From the NCBI RefSeq assembly GCF_900094705.1, contig NZ_FMAR01000002.1, positions 186,001 through 250,000 on the forward strand: a stretch of DNA of 64,000 bases, in the 5' to 3' direction. The translations under genes were made by a program, and so were the position numbers. The notes beneath the pieces were generated by a model. The model was not told where the DNA came from and ran no database searches. It saw only the letters and a list, made by a program, of their open reading frames with translations. The stretch's first letter is position 1, and every line of letters starts with the position of its first letter. The DNA comes from Chitinophaga costaii (GTDB lineage Bacteria; Bacteroidota; Bacteroidia; Chitinophagales; Chitinophagaceae). Positions 1-8,285 of this stretch are shown in pieces.

Positions 1-2
1 CG

Positions 3-572
3 CCCTACCGGGAATTTAAAGATAGCGCGGCACCGGTAGCCGTAGCGCTAAAACATACGCCTTATATTTGGTTGTCGCAGGTGGTTTTGCTAGCCATTAT
101 TGTTGGGTATACTTCCGTGATCCTGGTAGATTTGCTGGCCCAGTCGCGCGTATTTTATGCGATGGCCAATGATGGTTTATTGCCGCCGGTCTTTGCTGCC
201 ATTCATTCCAGATACCGTACACCCTGGAAATCAAATATGTTGCTCTGTGTATTTGTGGGCGGCTTTGCAGCCCTGGTTCCTTTAAAGGTCGTGGGAGAAA
301 TGACGAGTATTGGCACCCTGTTAGCCTTTGTGATCGTTTGTTTGGGGGTATGGATTATGCGGGTGAAAATGCCGGACGTACCGCGCGCTTTTAAAACACC
401 CTGGGTTCCTTTTGTACCAATTATGGGAGTGTTGGTGTGTGTGGTTATGATGGTGTCATTGCCCAAAGAAACCTGGTTGCGACTAGTAATCTGGATGGGC
501 GCAGGCCTGGCTATTTATTACCTCTACGGGAGAAAAAACAGTAAGGTGCAGAAACATTATCGCTCCAAATAA
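3..572 (+). CDS. APC-family amino acid permease, C-terminal part (5' end outside window)
   Basis: The frame is open from the first bases of the window to a TAA at 570-572, so only the last 189 codons of an inner-membrane amino acid transporter are present. Five hydrophobic segments are visible, including the stretches around VGYTSVILVDLLAQSR and WVPFVPIMGVLVCVVMM, with a basic tail (YGRKNSKVQKHYRSK) that should be cytoplasmic. The start of the visible part (PYREFKDSAAPVAVALKHT) and the SRVFYAMANDGLLPP segment are typical of the cationic amino acid transporter branch of the APC superfamily. The substrate cannot be inferred. A terminator hairpin follows at 580-598, so this is the end of its transcription unit. 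Confidence 0.85.
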   Translation, partial: PYREFKDSAAPVAVALKHTPYIWLSQVVLLAIIVGYTSVILVDLLAQSRVFYAMANDGLLPPVFAAIHSRYRTPWKSNMLLCVFVGGFAALVPLKVVGEMTSIGTLLAFVIVCLGVWIMRVKMPDVPRAFKTPWVPFVPIMGVLVCVVMMVSLPKETWLRLVIWMGAGLAIYYLYGRKNSKVQKHYRSK

Positions 573-577
573 TGGAA

Positions 578-605
578 TACCGGCATATCAAATGCCGGCA
601 TTTTT
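578..605 (+). terminator. Rho-independent terminator of the permease gene
   Basis: The seven-base stem CCGGCAT (580-586) pairs with ATGCCGG (592-598) across a five-base loop and is followed by CATTTTTG. It lies 8 bases after the permease stop. Confidence 0.75.
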
Positions 606-622
606 GAATAGGATAAGCTGCA

Positions 623-1165
623 TCAAACTTTAAAATCCTTTTTAAGCATTCCCATCACCACCATATCCACCAATTGCCCATGTAATTTGGCGCTGTGGCG
701 TAATACACCTTCTTTTGCAAAACCTAATCGGATGGGAATTTTGCTGCTGCGTTCGTTTTGTAGGGCGAAGCGAATTTCTATTTTGTTGAGGTGTAATTCA
801 TCGAAGGCAAATTTCATCAGCGCACGGCAGCATTCCAGCGCGATGCCCTGGCCGCGGAAGGCCTCGCCCAGCCAGTAACCAATCTCGGCTTTTTGCAAGG
901 AATGGTCCCAGCCATGTAGGTCCATTACGCCACAAAGTGCGTCACGTTGAAACATACCGAAGGCAATAGCATCTTGCTCGTCGGCCTTACGCAGCATAAG
1001 TTCTATGAAACGAAGGGAATGATCTTCTTTCACATTGTAATCTACCCAAGGAAGAAAACGCCGCAGCGTTTTACGGGAAGTATCGATCTGGTCGTAAACC
1101 AATGGGGCATCTGCTGGCAGTAATTGTCGCAGGCTCAATTGATCATTGACCTTGATTTCTAGCAT
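623..1165 (-). CDS. GNAT-family N-acetyltransferase, RimJ/RimL type
   Basis: This 180-residue protein has the fold signature of RimJ/RimL-like GNAT enzymes, which transfer acetyl from acetyl-CoA to protein N-termini or small amines. The acetyl-CoA loop is visible as GEAFRGQGIALECCRALM (R-x-x-G-x-G/A type), preceded by the usual beta-4 strand AEIGYWLGE and followed by an N-E-R-S-S-K-I-P-I-R-L-G-F segment typical of the family. The longer frame starts with TTG at 1177. I place the start at the ATG at 1165, since a TAnnTTTG element sits at 1195-1202. The acceptor substrate is unknown. Confidence 0.85.
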   Translation of the reverse strand: MLEIKVNDQLSLRQLLPADAPLVYDQIDTSRKTLRRFLPWVDYNVKEDHSLRFIELMLRKADEQDAIAFGMFQRDALCGVMDLHGWDHSLQKAEIGYWLGEAFRGQGIALECCRALMKFAFDELHLNKIEIRFALQNERSSKIPIRLGFAKEGVLRHSAKLHGQLVDMVVMGMLKKDFKV

Positions 1166-1194
1166 ATTAAGCAGCAATTTGTGTAGGTGCGCGG

Positions 1195-1202
1195 CAAAAA
1201 TA
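1195..1202 (-). promoter_or_regulatory. Promoter -7 element of the GNAT gene
   Basis: TATTTTTG on the minus strand matches TAnnTTTG and predicts transcription starting near 1192, 27 bases before the ATG. No good -33 element was seen. Confidence 0.45.
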
Positions 1203-1346
1203 GCGAATAAACAAACGGCATCGTGACGGATATGGGAAAATAAATTTCGGATAGAAAATTTGCTTGGATATAGACAATTATGCCCTGATGGTCATTATTT
1301 TCTGTGGTTAGCAACTAAAGAGGAACAATAATTGTTAAGAGAAGTA

Positions 1347-1354
1347 TAAATTTG
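1347..1354 (+). promoter_or_regulatory. Candidate promoter -7 element facing the tandem hairpin repeats
   Basis: TAAATTTG is an exact TAnnTTTG match on the plus strand, about 25 bases before the first copy of the repeated motif at 1380. It would drive a transcript through the repeats. No -33 TTG lies at normal spacing, so this is tentative. Confidence 0.35.
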
Positions 1355-1379
1355 CGGAGATTCCGTTGCCCGTTCTTTG

Positions 1380-1640
1380 TTATGATGGTACTTATTATTT
1401 AAAAAGAAGGCGGGCAGAAGCCCACCCGCTGTTATGACTGTACTTATTACTATTTTAAATATCGCTATAGAGGACTAATCTAGTTTAAAAAGAAGCAGGC
1501 GGGCAGACGCCCACCCGCTGTTATGACTGTACTTATTACTATTTTAAATTTTATTAAGAGACAAACAAGTTTTAAAAAAGAAGCAGGCGGGCAGACGCCC
1601 ACCCGCTGTAGGTTATGACTGTACTTATTACTCTCTTAAA
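1380..1640. repeat. Tandem imperfect repeats of about 89 bp with a strong hairpin
   Basis: Three copies of an about 60-base unit repeat with a period of 88-89 bp; a conserved core GGGCAG occurs at 1412, 1501 and 1589. A fourth partial copy is at 1380-1397. Each unit has a GC-rich inverted repeat (GCAGGCGGGC pairing with GCCCACCCGC around a four-base AGAC loop in copies two and three) and then TTATGACTGTACTTATTA. The intervening about 28 bases differ between copies. Read on the minus strand, each hairpin is followed by a T-rich run, like a terminator. Read on the plus strand, each copy holds an ATG opening a short hydrophobic peptide beginning MTVLIT. Confidence 0.8.
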
Positions 1641-2210
1641 TATCTTTTTATATGCAAATGGGAAGAAGGTAGAAGGCAGGAGATAAAGCTATAAATAATT
1701 TCAATCACCTCGTTTCTTTCCATCACGATTATCAATTTCGATTAAGACTCTAATATGGCAAATAATACTCCGATTGTATTCGGCAAATCTGCTATTAACA
1801 ATACTTTAAGCTTATTGTTAATGAAATACTAAGAAGTGCCGTTGCTTTGGAGAATTTTAAAAAAACAGGCATCTATATACCGTTTGGCCTTGATTGTATA
1901 GGTTATAATACTTTTTACTTACAACGCTTGCTGTGTATCTAAATTGCTTACCGGTTGAAAAATAACATAACCTTCCTTGGTGGCTCATCTCCACAGAAGA
2001 TGCATCTGAGGTGCTCATCTCCCCAGCACTTCTAAATTAGCCAAAATAATGAACCTAACCAAGCAAAAGATACAAACGATGTCAGCAGAAAACGTTAAAA
2101 TTTAGGTGGCAGTACCTGTGCAATTCTGACAGCATGACAATGACAATTATACAGATTTCTGCAATTTTTTACACATGTTATAAATTATCTCACTGTATTA
2201 TACCGAAAAA
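1641..2210. other. Intergenic stretch without a supported gene
   Basis: This stretch between the tandem repeats and the mqnC terminator shows no coherent reading frame. Near 1981-2033 there are two similar 14-base blocks containing GCTCATCTCC with short flanking inverted repeats, and a 25-codon frame begins with ATG near 1754. Neither is enough to call a gene. Confidence 0.6.
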
Positions 2211-2245
2211 GGGAAACCTATAAGCCATTGGCTTGCAGGTTTCCC
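2211..2245 (-). terminator. Bidirectional terminator hairpin downstream of mqnC
   Basis: The nine-base perfect stem GGGAAACCT (2211-2219) pairs with AGGTTTCCC (2237-2245). It is flanked by A-runs on one side and T-runs on the other, so it can act on either strand. It lies 31 bases after the mqnC stop. Confidence 0.75.
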
Positions 2246-2275
2246 TTTATTTTGTAAACTCCTTAAAGATCTTGG

Positions 2276-3400
2276 CTAGTACGTGATAATCTGCTCCTGA
2301 ATATGCTGTGGCAGTTCGCGGAACTTGTACAGTTGTGTGCGCAGTTGCGGCTCAAAACCGGCATCCCGGATAGCTTCCTGGATAGATTTATAGGTAAAGC
2401 GGTGCGGTGCTCCGGCAGCGCTCACCACATTTTCCTCGATCATAATGGAGCCAAAATCATTAGCACCGGCATGCAGGCACAATTTAGCCACTTGTTTACC
2501 CACCGTCAGCCAAGAAGCCTGGATGTTCTTGACGTTTGGCAGCATAATGCGACTTAGCGCGATCATGCGGATATATTCTTCCGCAGTAGTTATATTGTGC
2601 ACACCCCGGATACGGGCCAGCAATGTGTCTACGTCCTGGAAAGTCCAGGGAATGAAAGCCGTAAAGCCATAGTGACCTTCTGGTTTTTCGCTCTGCACCT
2701 GGCGGATGGCAGCCAAGTGTTCAAACCGTTCTAGCACCGTTTCCACGTGGCCAAACATCATGGTGGCAGATGTAGCAATGTTGAGTTTATGAGCCGCCCG
2801 CATTACATCCAGCCATTCCTGGGCACCACATTTACCTTTGGAAATAAGACGGCGAACCCGATCGTTCAGGATCTCGGCGCCGGCACCCGGCAGGCTGTCC
2901 ATACCTGCAGCTTTCAGGGCTGTGAGTACTTCCAGATGTGTACTTTTTTCCAGTTTCGTGATATGGGCTACTTCTGGGGGACCCAGTGTATGCAAGCGGA
3001 TATCGGGGAAAAGTCTTTTAAGTTCGGAGAATAGGTCTGTATAAAATTTCAGGCCCAGTTCCGGGTGATGGCCTCCTTGCAATAGTAGCTGATCGCCGCC
3101 ATACTTAATGGTCTCCTCTATTTTACGTTTATATTCGTCAATGCTGGTAATGTAGGCATCGGCATGACCGGGAATGCGGTAAAAGTTACAAAACTTGCAA
3201 TTGGCTACACACACATTGGTGGTGTTTACATTGCGGTCTATTTGCCAGGTAACTTTACCGTGTGGTACCTGTATTTTGCGCAGTTCGTTGGCTACCTGCA
3301 TGAGGGCTGCCAGTGGGGCGTGTTCAAATAAATACACCCCTTCCTCCGGCGATAAAAAATCGAAATTCAGCGCACGCTGATATAAAGCTTCCAGTTGCAT
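2276..3400 (-). CDS. mqnC: Cyclic dehypoxanthine futalosine synthase (radical SAM, menaquinone synthesis)
   Basis: This 374-residue radical SAM enzyme should convert dehypoxanthine futalosine to its cyclic form in the futalosine route to menaquinone. The iron-sulfur motif CxxxCxxC is C64-C68-C71 (VCVANCKFCNF). The segments LLLQGGHHPELGLKFY, SLPGAGAEIL, ATMMFGHVET and GANDFGSIMIEENVV are family hallmarks. They distinguish it from the related MqnE. The longer frame starts at 3457, but an exact TAnnTTTG element at 3424-3431 lies inside that extension, and AAGGA precedes the ATG at 3400, which gives the usual family N-terminus. No other menaquinone gene is in the window. Confidence 0.93.
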   Translation of the reverse strand: MQLEALYQRALNFDFLSPEEGVYLFEHAPLAALMQVANELRKIQVPHGKVTWQIDRNVNTTNVCVANCKFCNFYRIPGHADAYITSIDEYKRKIEETIKYGGDQLLLQGGHHPELGLKFYTDLFSELKRLFPDIRLHTLGPPEVAHITKLEKSTHLEVLTALKAAGMDSLPGAGAEILNDRVRRLISKGKCGAQEWLDVMRAAHKLNIATSATMMFGHVETVLERFEHLAAIRQVQSEKPEGHYGFTAFIPWTFQDVDTLLARIRGVHNITTAEEYIRMIALSRIMLPNVKNIQASWLTVGKQVAKLCLHAGANDFGSIMIEENVVSAAGAPHRFTYKSIQEAIRDAGFEPQLRTQLYKFRELPQHIQEQIITY

Positions 3401-3423
3401 GATATTGTTCCTTGCTGACCTTA

Positions 3424-3431
3424 CAAAGGTA
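3424..3431 (-). promoter_or_regulatory. Promoter -7 element of mqnC
   Basis: TACCTTTG on the minus strand, about 21 bases of predicted leader before the ATG at 3400. It decides the start codon. Confidence 0.6.
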
Positions 3432-3701
3432 GGGGAATTGACTATGAAATTTTGCATTCTTATTTGCCAGGTAATGTTTTCCTATGGCTATTTTTAATAA
3501 AGGGCAATAGGCCAGCGGTACATGATGACTGTTACCTGACATGGAGGTTCCTGAGGGTCAATCGGCGATTTGTGGCAGGCTAAGAATGCCGTTAATAGGG
3601 CGAAAACGACCCTTTATGGAAGTTTTGTTTTAATATATTCATTGCAGTGTATGTCATGATATATTTCCGTAAATTTAATGATAGCACGCCCCTTTTACCA
3701 T

Positions 3702-4904
3702 ATGCAAAGTAAAATTTTCCACGTACTGTTGCTATTGTTTACTATCTCATTCCTTACAAATGCTTTTGGTCAGCCAGGACGCAAGGAACAGGATAGCGCC
3801 ATAGCCCACTTTCCCTTTAAGCAATATTTTGGAGGAGTTGTAGTAATTAAAGCTACCCTAGATCCCTGGCCCGACACCTTGCAATTTATTTTCGATACTG
3901 GAAGCGCCGGGATTTCTTTGGATAGCTCCGCATGTTTACGGTTAGGTGTTGCTGCTAGTCCTTCATCTACCGTGATCCGGGGCCTGGGCGGCTCCCGTAA
4001 AGCTAATTTTGTATACAACCGCAAGCTGCGTTTTCCTTGTTTTGAGCTGGATAGTCTTAATTTTCATGTGAACGATTACGAATCCATTTCAGAAGTGTAT
4101 GGCTTTCGTGTGGATGGTATTATCGGGTATAGCCTTATATGCCGCTATATCGTACAAGTTGATTTTGATAAGGAAGAAATACGCCTCTATCCCAAAGGAA
4201 ATTTCCGGTACCCCAAAGGCGGTACCATGCTGAAACTCTCTATGAACATGATTCCAGTGGTGAAGGCTCCAATTCGCAATGGTAAAGGGCAGGCACTGGG
4301 CTATTATTATTTTGATACCGGTGCTGGTATGTGCCTGCTACTCTCCAATCAGTTCTCAATAGACAGCAGTTTGTTTAAGCGCCGCAAATTTAAGCGTACG
4401 CCTACGCAGGCAGAGGGACTAAATGGTAAAGTGAATATGGACATTACCACCATGGAAGAATTCCGGCTTGGCAATTACACGTTTAAAAATGTACCCACCT
4501 ATCTCTTCGATGATGAGGCAAATATCACGCAATATCCTTCCTTGGGCGGCCTGATAGGTAATGACCTGTTGCGCCGTTTTAATCTAACCCTGAATTACGC
4601 CCAAAAGGAAATTCACCTGGAGCCAAACAGCCACTTTCGCGAGCCCTTTGATTACTCCTATACCGGACTCATTTTTTACCTGATCAATGACAGGGTGGTT
4701 GTGATGCAAGTGATAGCAAATTCCCCTGCAGAAAGGGCTGGTTTCCGAGTTGGAGATGAAGTACTGGCGGTGAACAAAATCTTTACCAACAACCTAATGA
4801 TATATCGTGAGCAGTTAAAAAATACCGGCACCAAGGTAGAACTCCTGATCCGCCGGGGCAATGAAATGATGGTGAAAAAACTGCCGGTTAAAAGCATTCT
4901 CTGA
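3702..4904 (+). CDS. Secreted retropepsin-like aspartic protease with C-terminal PDZ domain
   Basis: This 400-residue protein has a signal peptide (hydrophobic run HVLLLLFTISFLTNAFG) and two aspartic-protease half-motifs, FDTGSAGISLD (Asp65) and YFDTGAGMCLLLS (Asp205), which together would form a pepsin-like catalytic pair. A PDZ domain occupies about the last 80 residues (ANSPAERAGFRVGDEVLAVN). This layout is common in Bacteroidota exported aspartyl proteases of unknown substrate. The longer frame begins at 3678, but a near-consensus -7 box TAAATTTA covers 3670-3677, so the ATG at 3702 is preferred. The following M16 peptidase genes lie 133 bases downstream on the same strand. Confidence 0.85.
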   Translation: MQSKIFHVLLLLFTISFLTNAFGQPGRKEQDSAIAHFPFKQYFGGVVVIKATLDPWPDTLQFIFDTGSAGISLDSSACLRLGVAASPSSTVIRGLGGSRKANFVYNRKLRFPCFELDSLNFHVNDYESISEVYGFRVDGIIGYSLICRYIVQVDFDKEEIRLYPKGNFRYPKGGTMLKLSMNMIPVVKAPIRNGKGQALGYYYFDTGAGMCLLLSNQFSIDSSLFKRRKFKRTPTQAEGLNGKVNMDITTMEEFRLGNYTFKNVPTYLFDDEANITQYPSLGGLIGNDLLRRFNLTLNYAQKEIHLEPNSHFREPFDYSYTGLIFYLINDRVVVMQVIANSPAERAGFRVGDEVLAVNKIFTNNLMIYREQLKNTGTKVELLIRRGNEMMVKKLPVKSIL

Positions 4905-5037
4905 GCCTTTGCCATGCCAGAAGGTCATATTTCCCCAAATGGCCCGTTCCTTGATTCATACTTCCAAACACTGGCACCTTTGGCAGGCGTGTGGATATTA
5001 TCCTTATTATTGCAAGCAATATCAACCCGTAACAATT

Positions 5038-6279
5038 ATGATTCATTACGATAAATTTACACTGGAGAATGGCCTGCGGGTTTTAGTGCATGAAGATCAA
5101 ACAACGCCGATGGCTGTTGTAAACGTGTTGTATGATGTGGGCTCGCGCGACGAAAATCCAGCCCAGACGGGTTTTGCCCATCTTTTTGAGCACCTTATGT
5201 TTGGCGGCTCGGTGAACATTCCTGACTACGATGAGCCTTTGCAGATGGCAGGCGGCGAAAACAATGCTTACACTACCAACGACCTCACCAACTATTACAT
5301 ACAACTGCCCGCTGAAAATATAGAAACAGCTTTTTGGTTGGAAAGCGACCGTATGATGTCGCTGGCATTTAGTAAAAAAAGCCTGGAAGTGCAGCGGAAG
5401 GTGGTGGTGGAAGAATTTAAGGAGCATTATATCAACAAACCTTACGGTGATGTATGGGCTAAAATACGTGAGCTGGCCTATACCACGCATCCTTATCGAT
5501 GGATGACTATTGGAAAAGAGCTGAGTCACATTGAAAATGCAAAACTTGAAGATGTGAAAGCATTTTTCTTTAAACATTATACCCCGGTAAACGCCATCCT
5601 GGTAGTAGGCGGCAAAGTAACGTTGGCCCAGGTAAAGGAGCTGGCTGAGAAATGGTTTGGCGATATTCCCGGTGGTGAAAAATATGAACGTCATTTGCCC
5701 CAGGAGCCGGCCCAAACGGCCGCCCGCAAACTGGAAATAAAAGCCAAGGTGCCATTAGACGCTTTGTATAAGAGCTACCCTATGTATCCACGCTCTGATC
5801 GCCGTTATTACGCGGCAGACCTGGTAGCCGATATTCTTGGCGGTGGCAGCTCCAGCCGGCTACACCAGGTGCTGGTAAAAGAAAAAAAGCTGTTCAGCAA
5901 CATAGATTGTTATCATTTTGGCAGTTTGGATGCCGGCCTGATTACCATAGAAGGTAAACTGGTAAAAGGAGTGAAAATGGAAGATGCGGACACCGCCATC
6001 AAGGAAGAGATCCGCAAGCTGCAAAGTGAAGATATCAACGAACGTGAATTGCAGAAAGTGAAAAACCGTGTGGAAAGCATGCTGGCATTTGAAGACATCA
6101 GCCTCCTGAGCCGTGCCAATAACCTTGCTTTTTATGAGCTGATGGGCGATGCCTCCCTGATGAACTCCGAGTTTGCCAACTACGATCAGGTAACAGCAGA
6201 AGAGGTACATGCAGAAACACTTGCGCTGCTGGACGACAAAAATTCTAATACACTTTACTATTACGCAGATAACCAGTAA
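5038..6279 (+). CDS. M16-family zinc metallopeptidase, catalytic subunit
   Basis: This 413-residue pitrilysin-like peptidase has the inverted zinc motif HxxEH at His48-Leu-Phe-Glu51-His52 and the downstream glutamates in VVVEEFKEH (Glu125/126) that complete the zinc site. The start at 5038 gives the usual N-terminus (MIHYDKFTLENGLRVLV). The longer frame from 4909 adds 43 residues without family likeness, including a Cys/His/Tyr-rich stretch. No signal peptide is visible, so it may be cytosolic or periplasmic through an unknown route. It is followed 39 bases later by an inactive homologue, as in two-subunit M16B peptidases. Confidence 0.9.
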   Translation: MIHYDKFTLENGLRVLVHEDQTTPMAVVNVLYDVGSRDENPAQTGFAHLFEHLMFGGSVNIPDYDEPLQMAGGENNAYTTNDLTNYYIQLPAENIETAFWLESDRMMSLAFSKKSLEVQRKVVVEEFKEHYINKPYGDVWAKIRELAYTTHPYRWMTIGKELSHIENAKLEDVKAFFFKHYTPVNAILVVGGKVTLAQVKELAEKWFGDIPGGEKYERHLPQEPAQTAARKLEIKAKVPLDALYKSYPMYPRSDRRYYAADLVADILGGGSSSRLHQVLVKEKKLFSNIDCYHFGSLDAGLITIEGKLVKGVKMEDADTAIKEEIRKLQSEDINERELQKVKNRVESMLAFEDISLLSRANNLAFYELMGDASLMNSEFANYDQVTAEEVHAETLALLDDKNSNTLYYYADNQ

Positions 6280-6318
6280 CGATCAAATTGCAAAAGACTG
6301 GATAAAATAATTGCACCC

Positions 6319-7599
6319 ATGAACAGATCAAACGCCCCGGCGATAAAGGATGCAGTGGAATTTGACGTGCTACTGAAACCGTACGAAAAGTTTACGCTGG
6401 ATAATGGTATTCCCGTATACGTTGTGAAAGCAGCGGAACAAGATACTTTACAATTGGAACTGGTGTTTCCGGCAGGAAGCTGGCACGAAACAGAAAGCTT
6501 GGTAGCCACGGCGACCAATTTCCTGATGAAAAATGGCACTGCACATCACAGCGCACTAGAAATCAATGAAGCCATTGATTATTACGGTGCATACCTGAAC
6601 CGAACCTGTGCGCATGAAAACGCCACCTATACCCTGCACTGCCTGAGCAAACATCTGCCCGCGCTAATGCCCACCTTACAAGCGGTGATCCAGGAGCCCA
6701 GCTTCCCGGAAGAGGAATTAGCCATTTATAAGCAGAATATGAAACAGCGGCTGGTGGTAAACTTGCAAAAAAGCGAATTCGTGGCCAACCGGTATATCGA
6801 TAAATACCTCTTCGGAGAATTTCACCCTTATGGCCGTGTAAGTTCGATGGAGGGTTATGACGCTTTGCAAACGGAAACGTTGAAAACATTTTACCAGCGG
6901 CATTATACGTATAATAACTGCCGTATTTTTATGGCGGGCAATGTGCCAGGCAATGCGATCGATTTATTGAACGAGCGTTTTGGTAAAGCGCAGTGGAATG
7001 GCAATTCTCATATCGTAAAACCGGAGTTGCCTATCCAGCCTGCGGAAGAGAAAAAGTATCGCATATTCAATGATGAGAATGGGGTGCAGGGTTCTATCCG
7101 TATAGCGCGTCCTTTCCCGAACCGCTACCATCCTGATTTTTCTAAGATGCTAGTGCTTAACACCATTTTTGGCGGTTACTTTGGTTCCCGTTTGATGAAT
7201 AATATCCGCGAGGAAAAAGGATATACCTATGGTATTCATTCCCAGGTGCATAATTTCCGCCAGACCAGTGCCATCAATATCACTACCGAGGCCGGCCGCG
7301 ATGTTTGTGAGGCGGCTATCGTGGAGATCTACAAGGAAATGGAACGTTTGCAAACGGAACTTATTCCGGAGGATGAGATTAGCCTGGTGCGTAACTACAT
7401 GATAGGTGCTATACTGGGAGACCTGGACGGGGCCTTCCACATCATCACCCGCTGGAAAAATCTTATTTTGAACGACCTAGACGAGCATTACTTCTACAAC
7501 AACATTCGCATGATCAAGGAAATTTCTGTAGAGGAGCTGCAACACCTTGCAAAGTTATACTACAATCCAGGCGAATTTTATGAGCTGGTGGTAATATAA
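6319..7599 (+). CDS. M16-family peptidase homologue lacking the zinc motif (partner subunit)
   Basis: This 426-residue protein has the same fold as its neighbour (KFTLDNGIPVYVV start, IREEKGYTYGIHSQ, the RxxxxY-type substrate segment) but has ATNFLMKNGT at residues 65-74 where HxxEH should be, so it cannot bind zinc there. In two-chain M16B enzymes one chain is catalytic and the other supplies the arginine-tyrosine pair that binds the peptide backbone; here R and Y are visible in EEKGYTYG and nearby. The pair is therefore inferred to work as a heterodimer. A terminator follows at 7625-7655. Confidence 0.9.
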   Translation: MNRSNAPAIKDAVEFDVLLKPYEKFTLDNGIPVYVVKAAEQDTLQLELVFPAGSWHETESLVATATNFLMKNGTAHHSALEINEAIDYYGAYLNRTCAHENATYTLHCLSKHLPALMPTLQAVIQEPSFPEEELAIYKQNMKQRLVVNLQKSEFVANRYIDKYLFGEFHPYGRVSSMEGYDALQTETLKTFYQRHYTYNNCRIFMAGNVPGNAIDLLNERFGKAQWNGNSHIVKPELPIQPAEEKKYRIFNDENGVQGSIRIARPFPNRYHPDFSKMLVLNTIFGGYFGSRLMNNIREEKGYTYGIHSQVHNFRQTSAINITTEAGRDVCEAAIVEIYKEMERLQTELIPEDEISLVRNYMIGAILGDLDGAFHIITRWKNLILNDLDEHYFYNNIRMIKEISVEELQHLAKLYYNPGEFYELVVI

Positions 7600-7624
7600 C
7601 AGGTACGGATATACGTTTTATGAA

Positions 7625-7655
7625 AACGCTGGGTACATAAATGCCCGGCGTTTTT
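7625..7655 (+). terminator. Terminator of the M16 gene pair
   Basis: AACGCTGGG (7625-7633) pairs with CCCGGCGTT (7644-7652) with one G-T wobble, followed by a T-run. Confidence 0.75.
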
Positions 7656-7665
7656 ATAATCAAAT

Positions 7666-7689
7666 CATATTTCAATTAATTGAAATATG
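7666..7689. promoter_or_regulatory. Perfect 24-bp palindrome over the -33 region of the LprI-like gene
   Basis: The half-site CATATTTCAATT is followed directly by its exact reverse complement AATTGAAATATG. The site includes the TTG (7680-7682) that serves as the -33 element of the promoter ending at 7709, a position where a bound repressor would block transcription. The regulator is unknown. Confidence 0.65.
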
Positions 7690-7709
7690 AAATATCTAAC
7701 ATAGATTTG
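7680..7709 (+). promoter_or_regulatory. Promoter of the LprI-like gene
   Basis: TTG at 7680-7682, a 19-base spacer, then TAGATTTG at 7702-7709: both elements match the Bacteroidota consensus at ideal spacing. Transcription should start near 7712, which rules out the long-frame start at 7715. Confidence 0.65.
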
Positions 7710-7765
7710 CGGCGTTGTTTTCTGAAGGTCATTCTTGTAGAATGCAAGAAAACTGCTTTGTAAAT

Positions 7766-8185
7766 ATGCCTATGAAAGTAATTTTATTCTTGTTGTTTAC
7801 CCTGTTAACCGGCGCTGTAGCCATGGCGCAATCCAGGACAGCACTAGATTCCTTGGATAAAAGCTACCAGCAATGCCTTGCCGCCCGATCAGGCAATTTG
7901 TATGGTTGCGTACTTACCTACTATAAAGGTATGGACAGCCTGTTACAACACAGCTATCAAACTTTGTATGCCAGGCTGGATACTGCCCGCCAGCGTAGCC
8001 TGCGAGTGGAACAGCAAAACTGGGAAGAAAAAAAAGCCGCTTATTTTGATTTATTGGATGCAAGAGTAGGTAAGATGGAGAAAAAAACACCGGACGGCCT
8101 GGATGACCGTATGATTTCAACGGACAATAAAGCCGCTTACCTGCGCAACCGGGTAGTACAATTAAGTGTACTAAGTAACAAGTAA
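7766..8185 (+). CDS. LprI-like (DUF1311) exported protein
   Basis: The protein (139 residues from the ATG at 7766; 137 if the ATG at 7772 is used) begins with a signal peptide (MKVILFLLFTLLTGAVAMAQ). The mature part resembles the DUF1311/LprI family: a short helical domain with two cysteines (YQQCLAARSGNLYGCVL) about a dozen residues apart, then a Gln/Arg-rich helix and QQNWEEKKAAYFD. LprI of Mycobacterium is a lysozyme inhibitor, but most family members have no tested role, so the function is open. The gene is a single transcription unit with a strong promoter overlapped by a 24-bp palindrome, which suggests repression by a specific regulator. Confidence 0.7.
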   Translation: MPMKVILFLLFTLLTGAVAMAQSRTALDSLDKSYQQCLAARSGNLYGCVLTYYKGMDSLLQHSYQTLYARLDTARQRSLRVEQQNWEEKKAAYFDLLDARVGKMEKKTPDGLDDRMISTDNKAAYLRNRVVQLSVLSNK

Positions 8186-8201
8186 TGGTTATTATTAAAA
8201 A

Positions 8202-8233
8202 ATGCTGGGGAAAGCACGGGCATTCCCCAGCAT
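8202..8233. terminator. Shared terminator between convergent genes
   Basis: ATGCTGGGGAA (8202-8212) pairs perfectly with TTCCCCAGCAT (8223-8233). On the minus strand it is followed by TTTTTTAATAA, so it is best suited to the arginase-family gene; on the plus strand the T-run is poor. Confidence 0.75.
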
Positions 8234-8285
8234 GTATATTTAATCATGATCAGCCACGTAAAAATGCAGGACGGTCTTCTTGAAA

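Noticed and set aside
1380..1640. CRISPR-like pattern: repeats of about 60 bases with differing spacers of about 28 bases
   Set aside because: Only three copies, repeats too long and imperfect, a hairpin plus ATG in each, and no cas genes nearby.
1754..1831. A 25-codon frame beginning MANNTPIVFGKSAINNT
   Set aside because: Too short, no promoter box or conserved pattern to support it.
5083..5715. A 210-codon minus-strand frame inside the M16 gene
   Set aside because: Phe/His-rich antisense shadow of a gene with an intact HxxEH motif.
8202..8233. Hairpin considered as an attenuator of the LprI-like gene
   Set aside because: It lies after both convergent genes and has a T-run on the minus strand, so it is best explained as a shared terminator.
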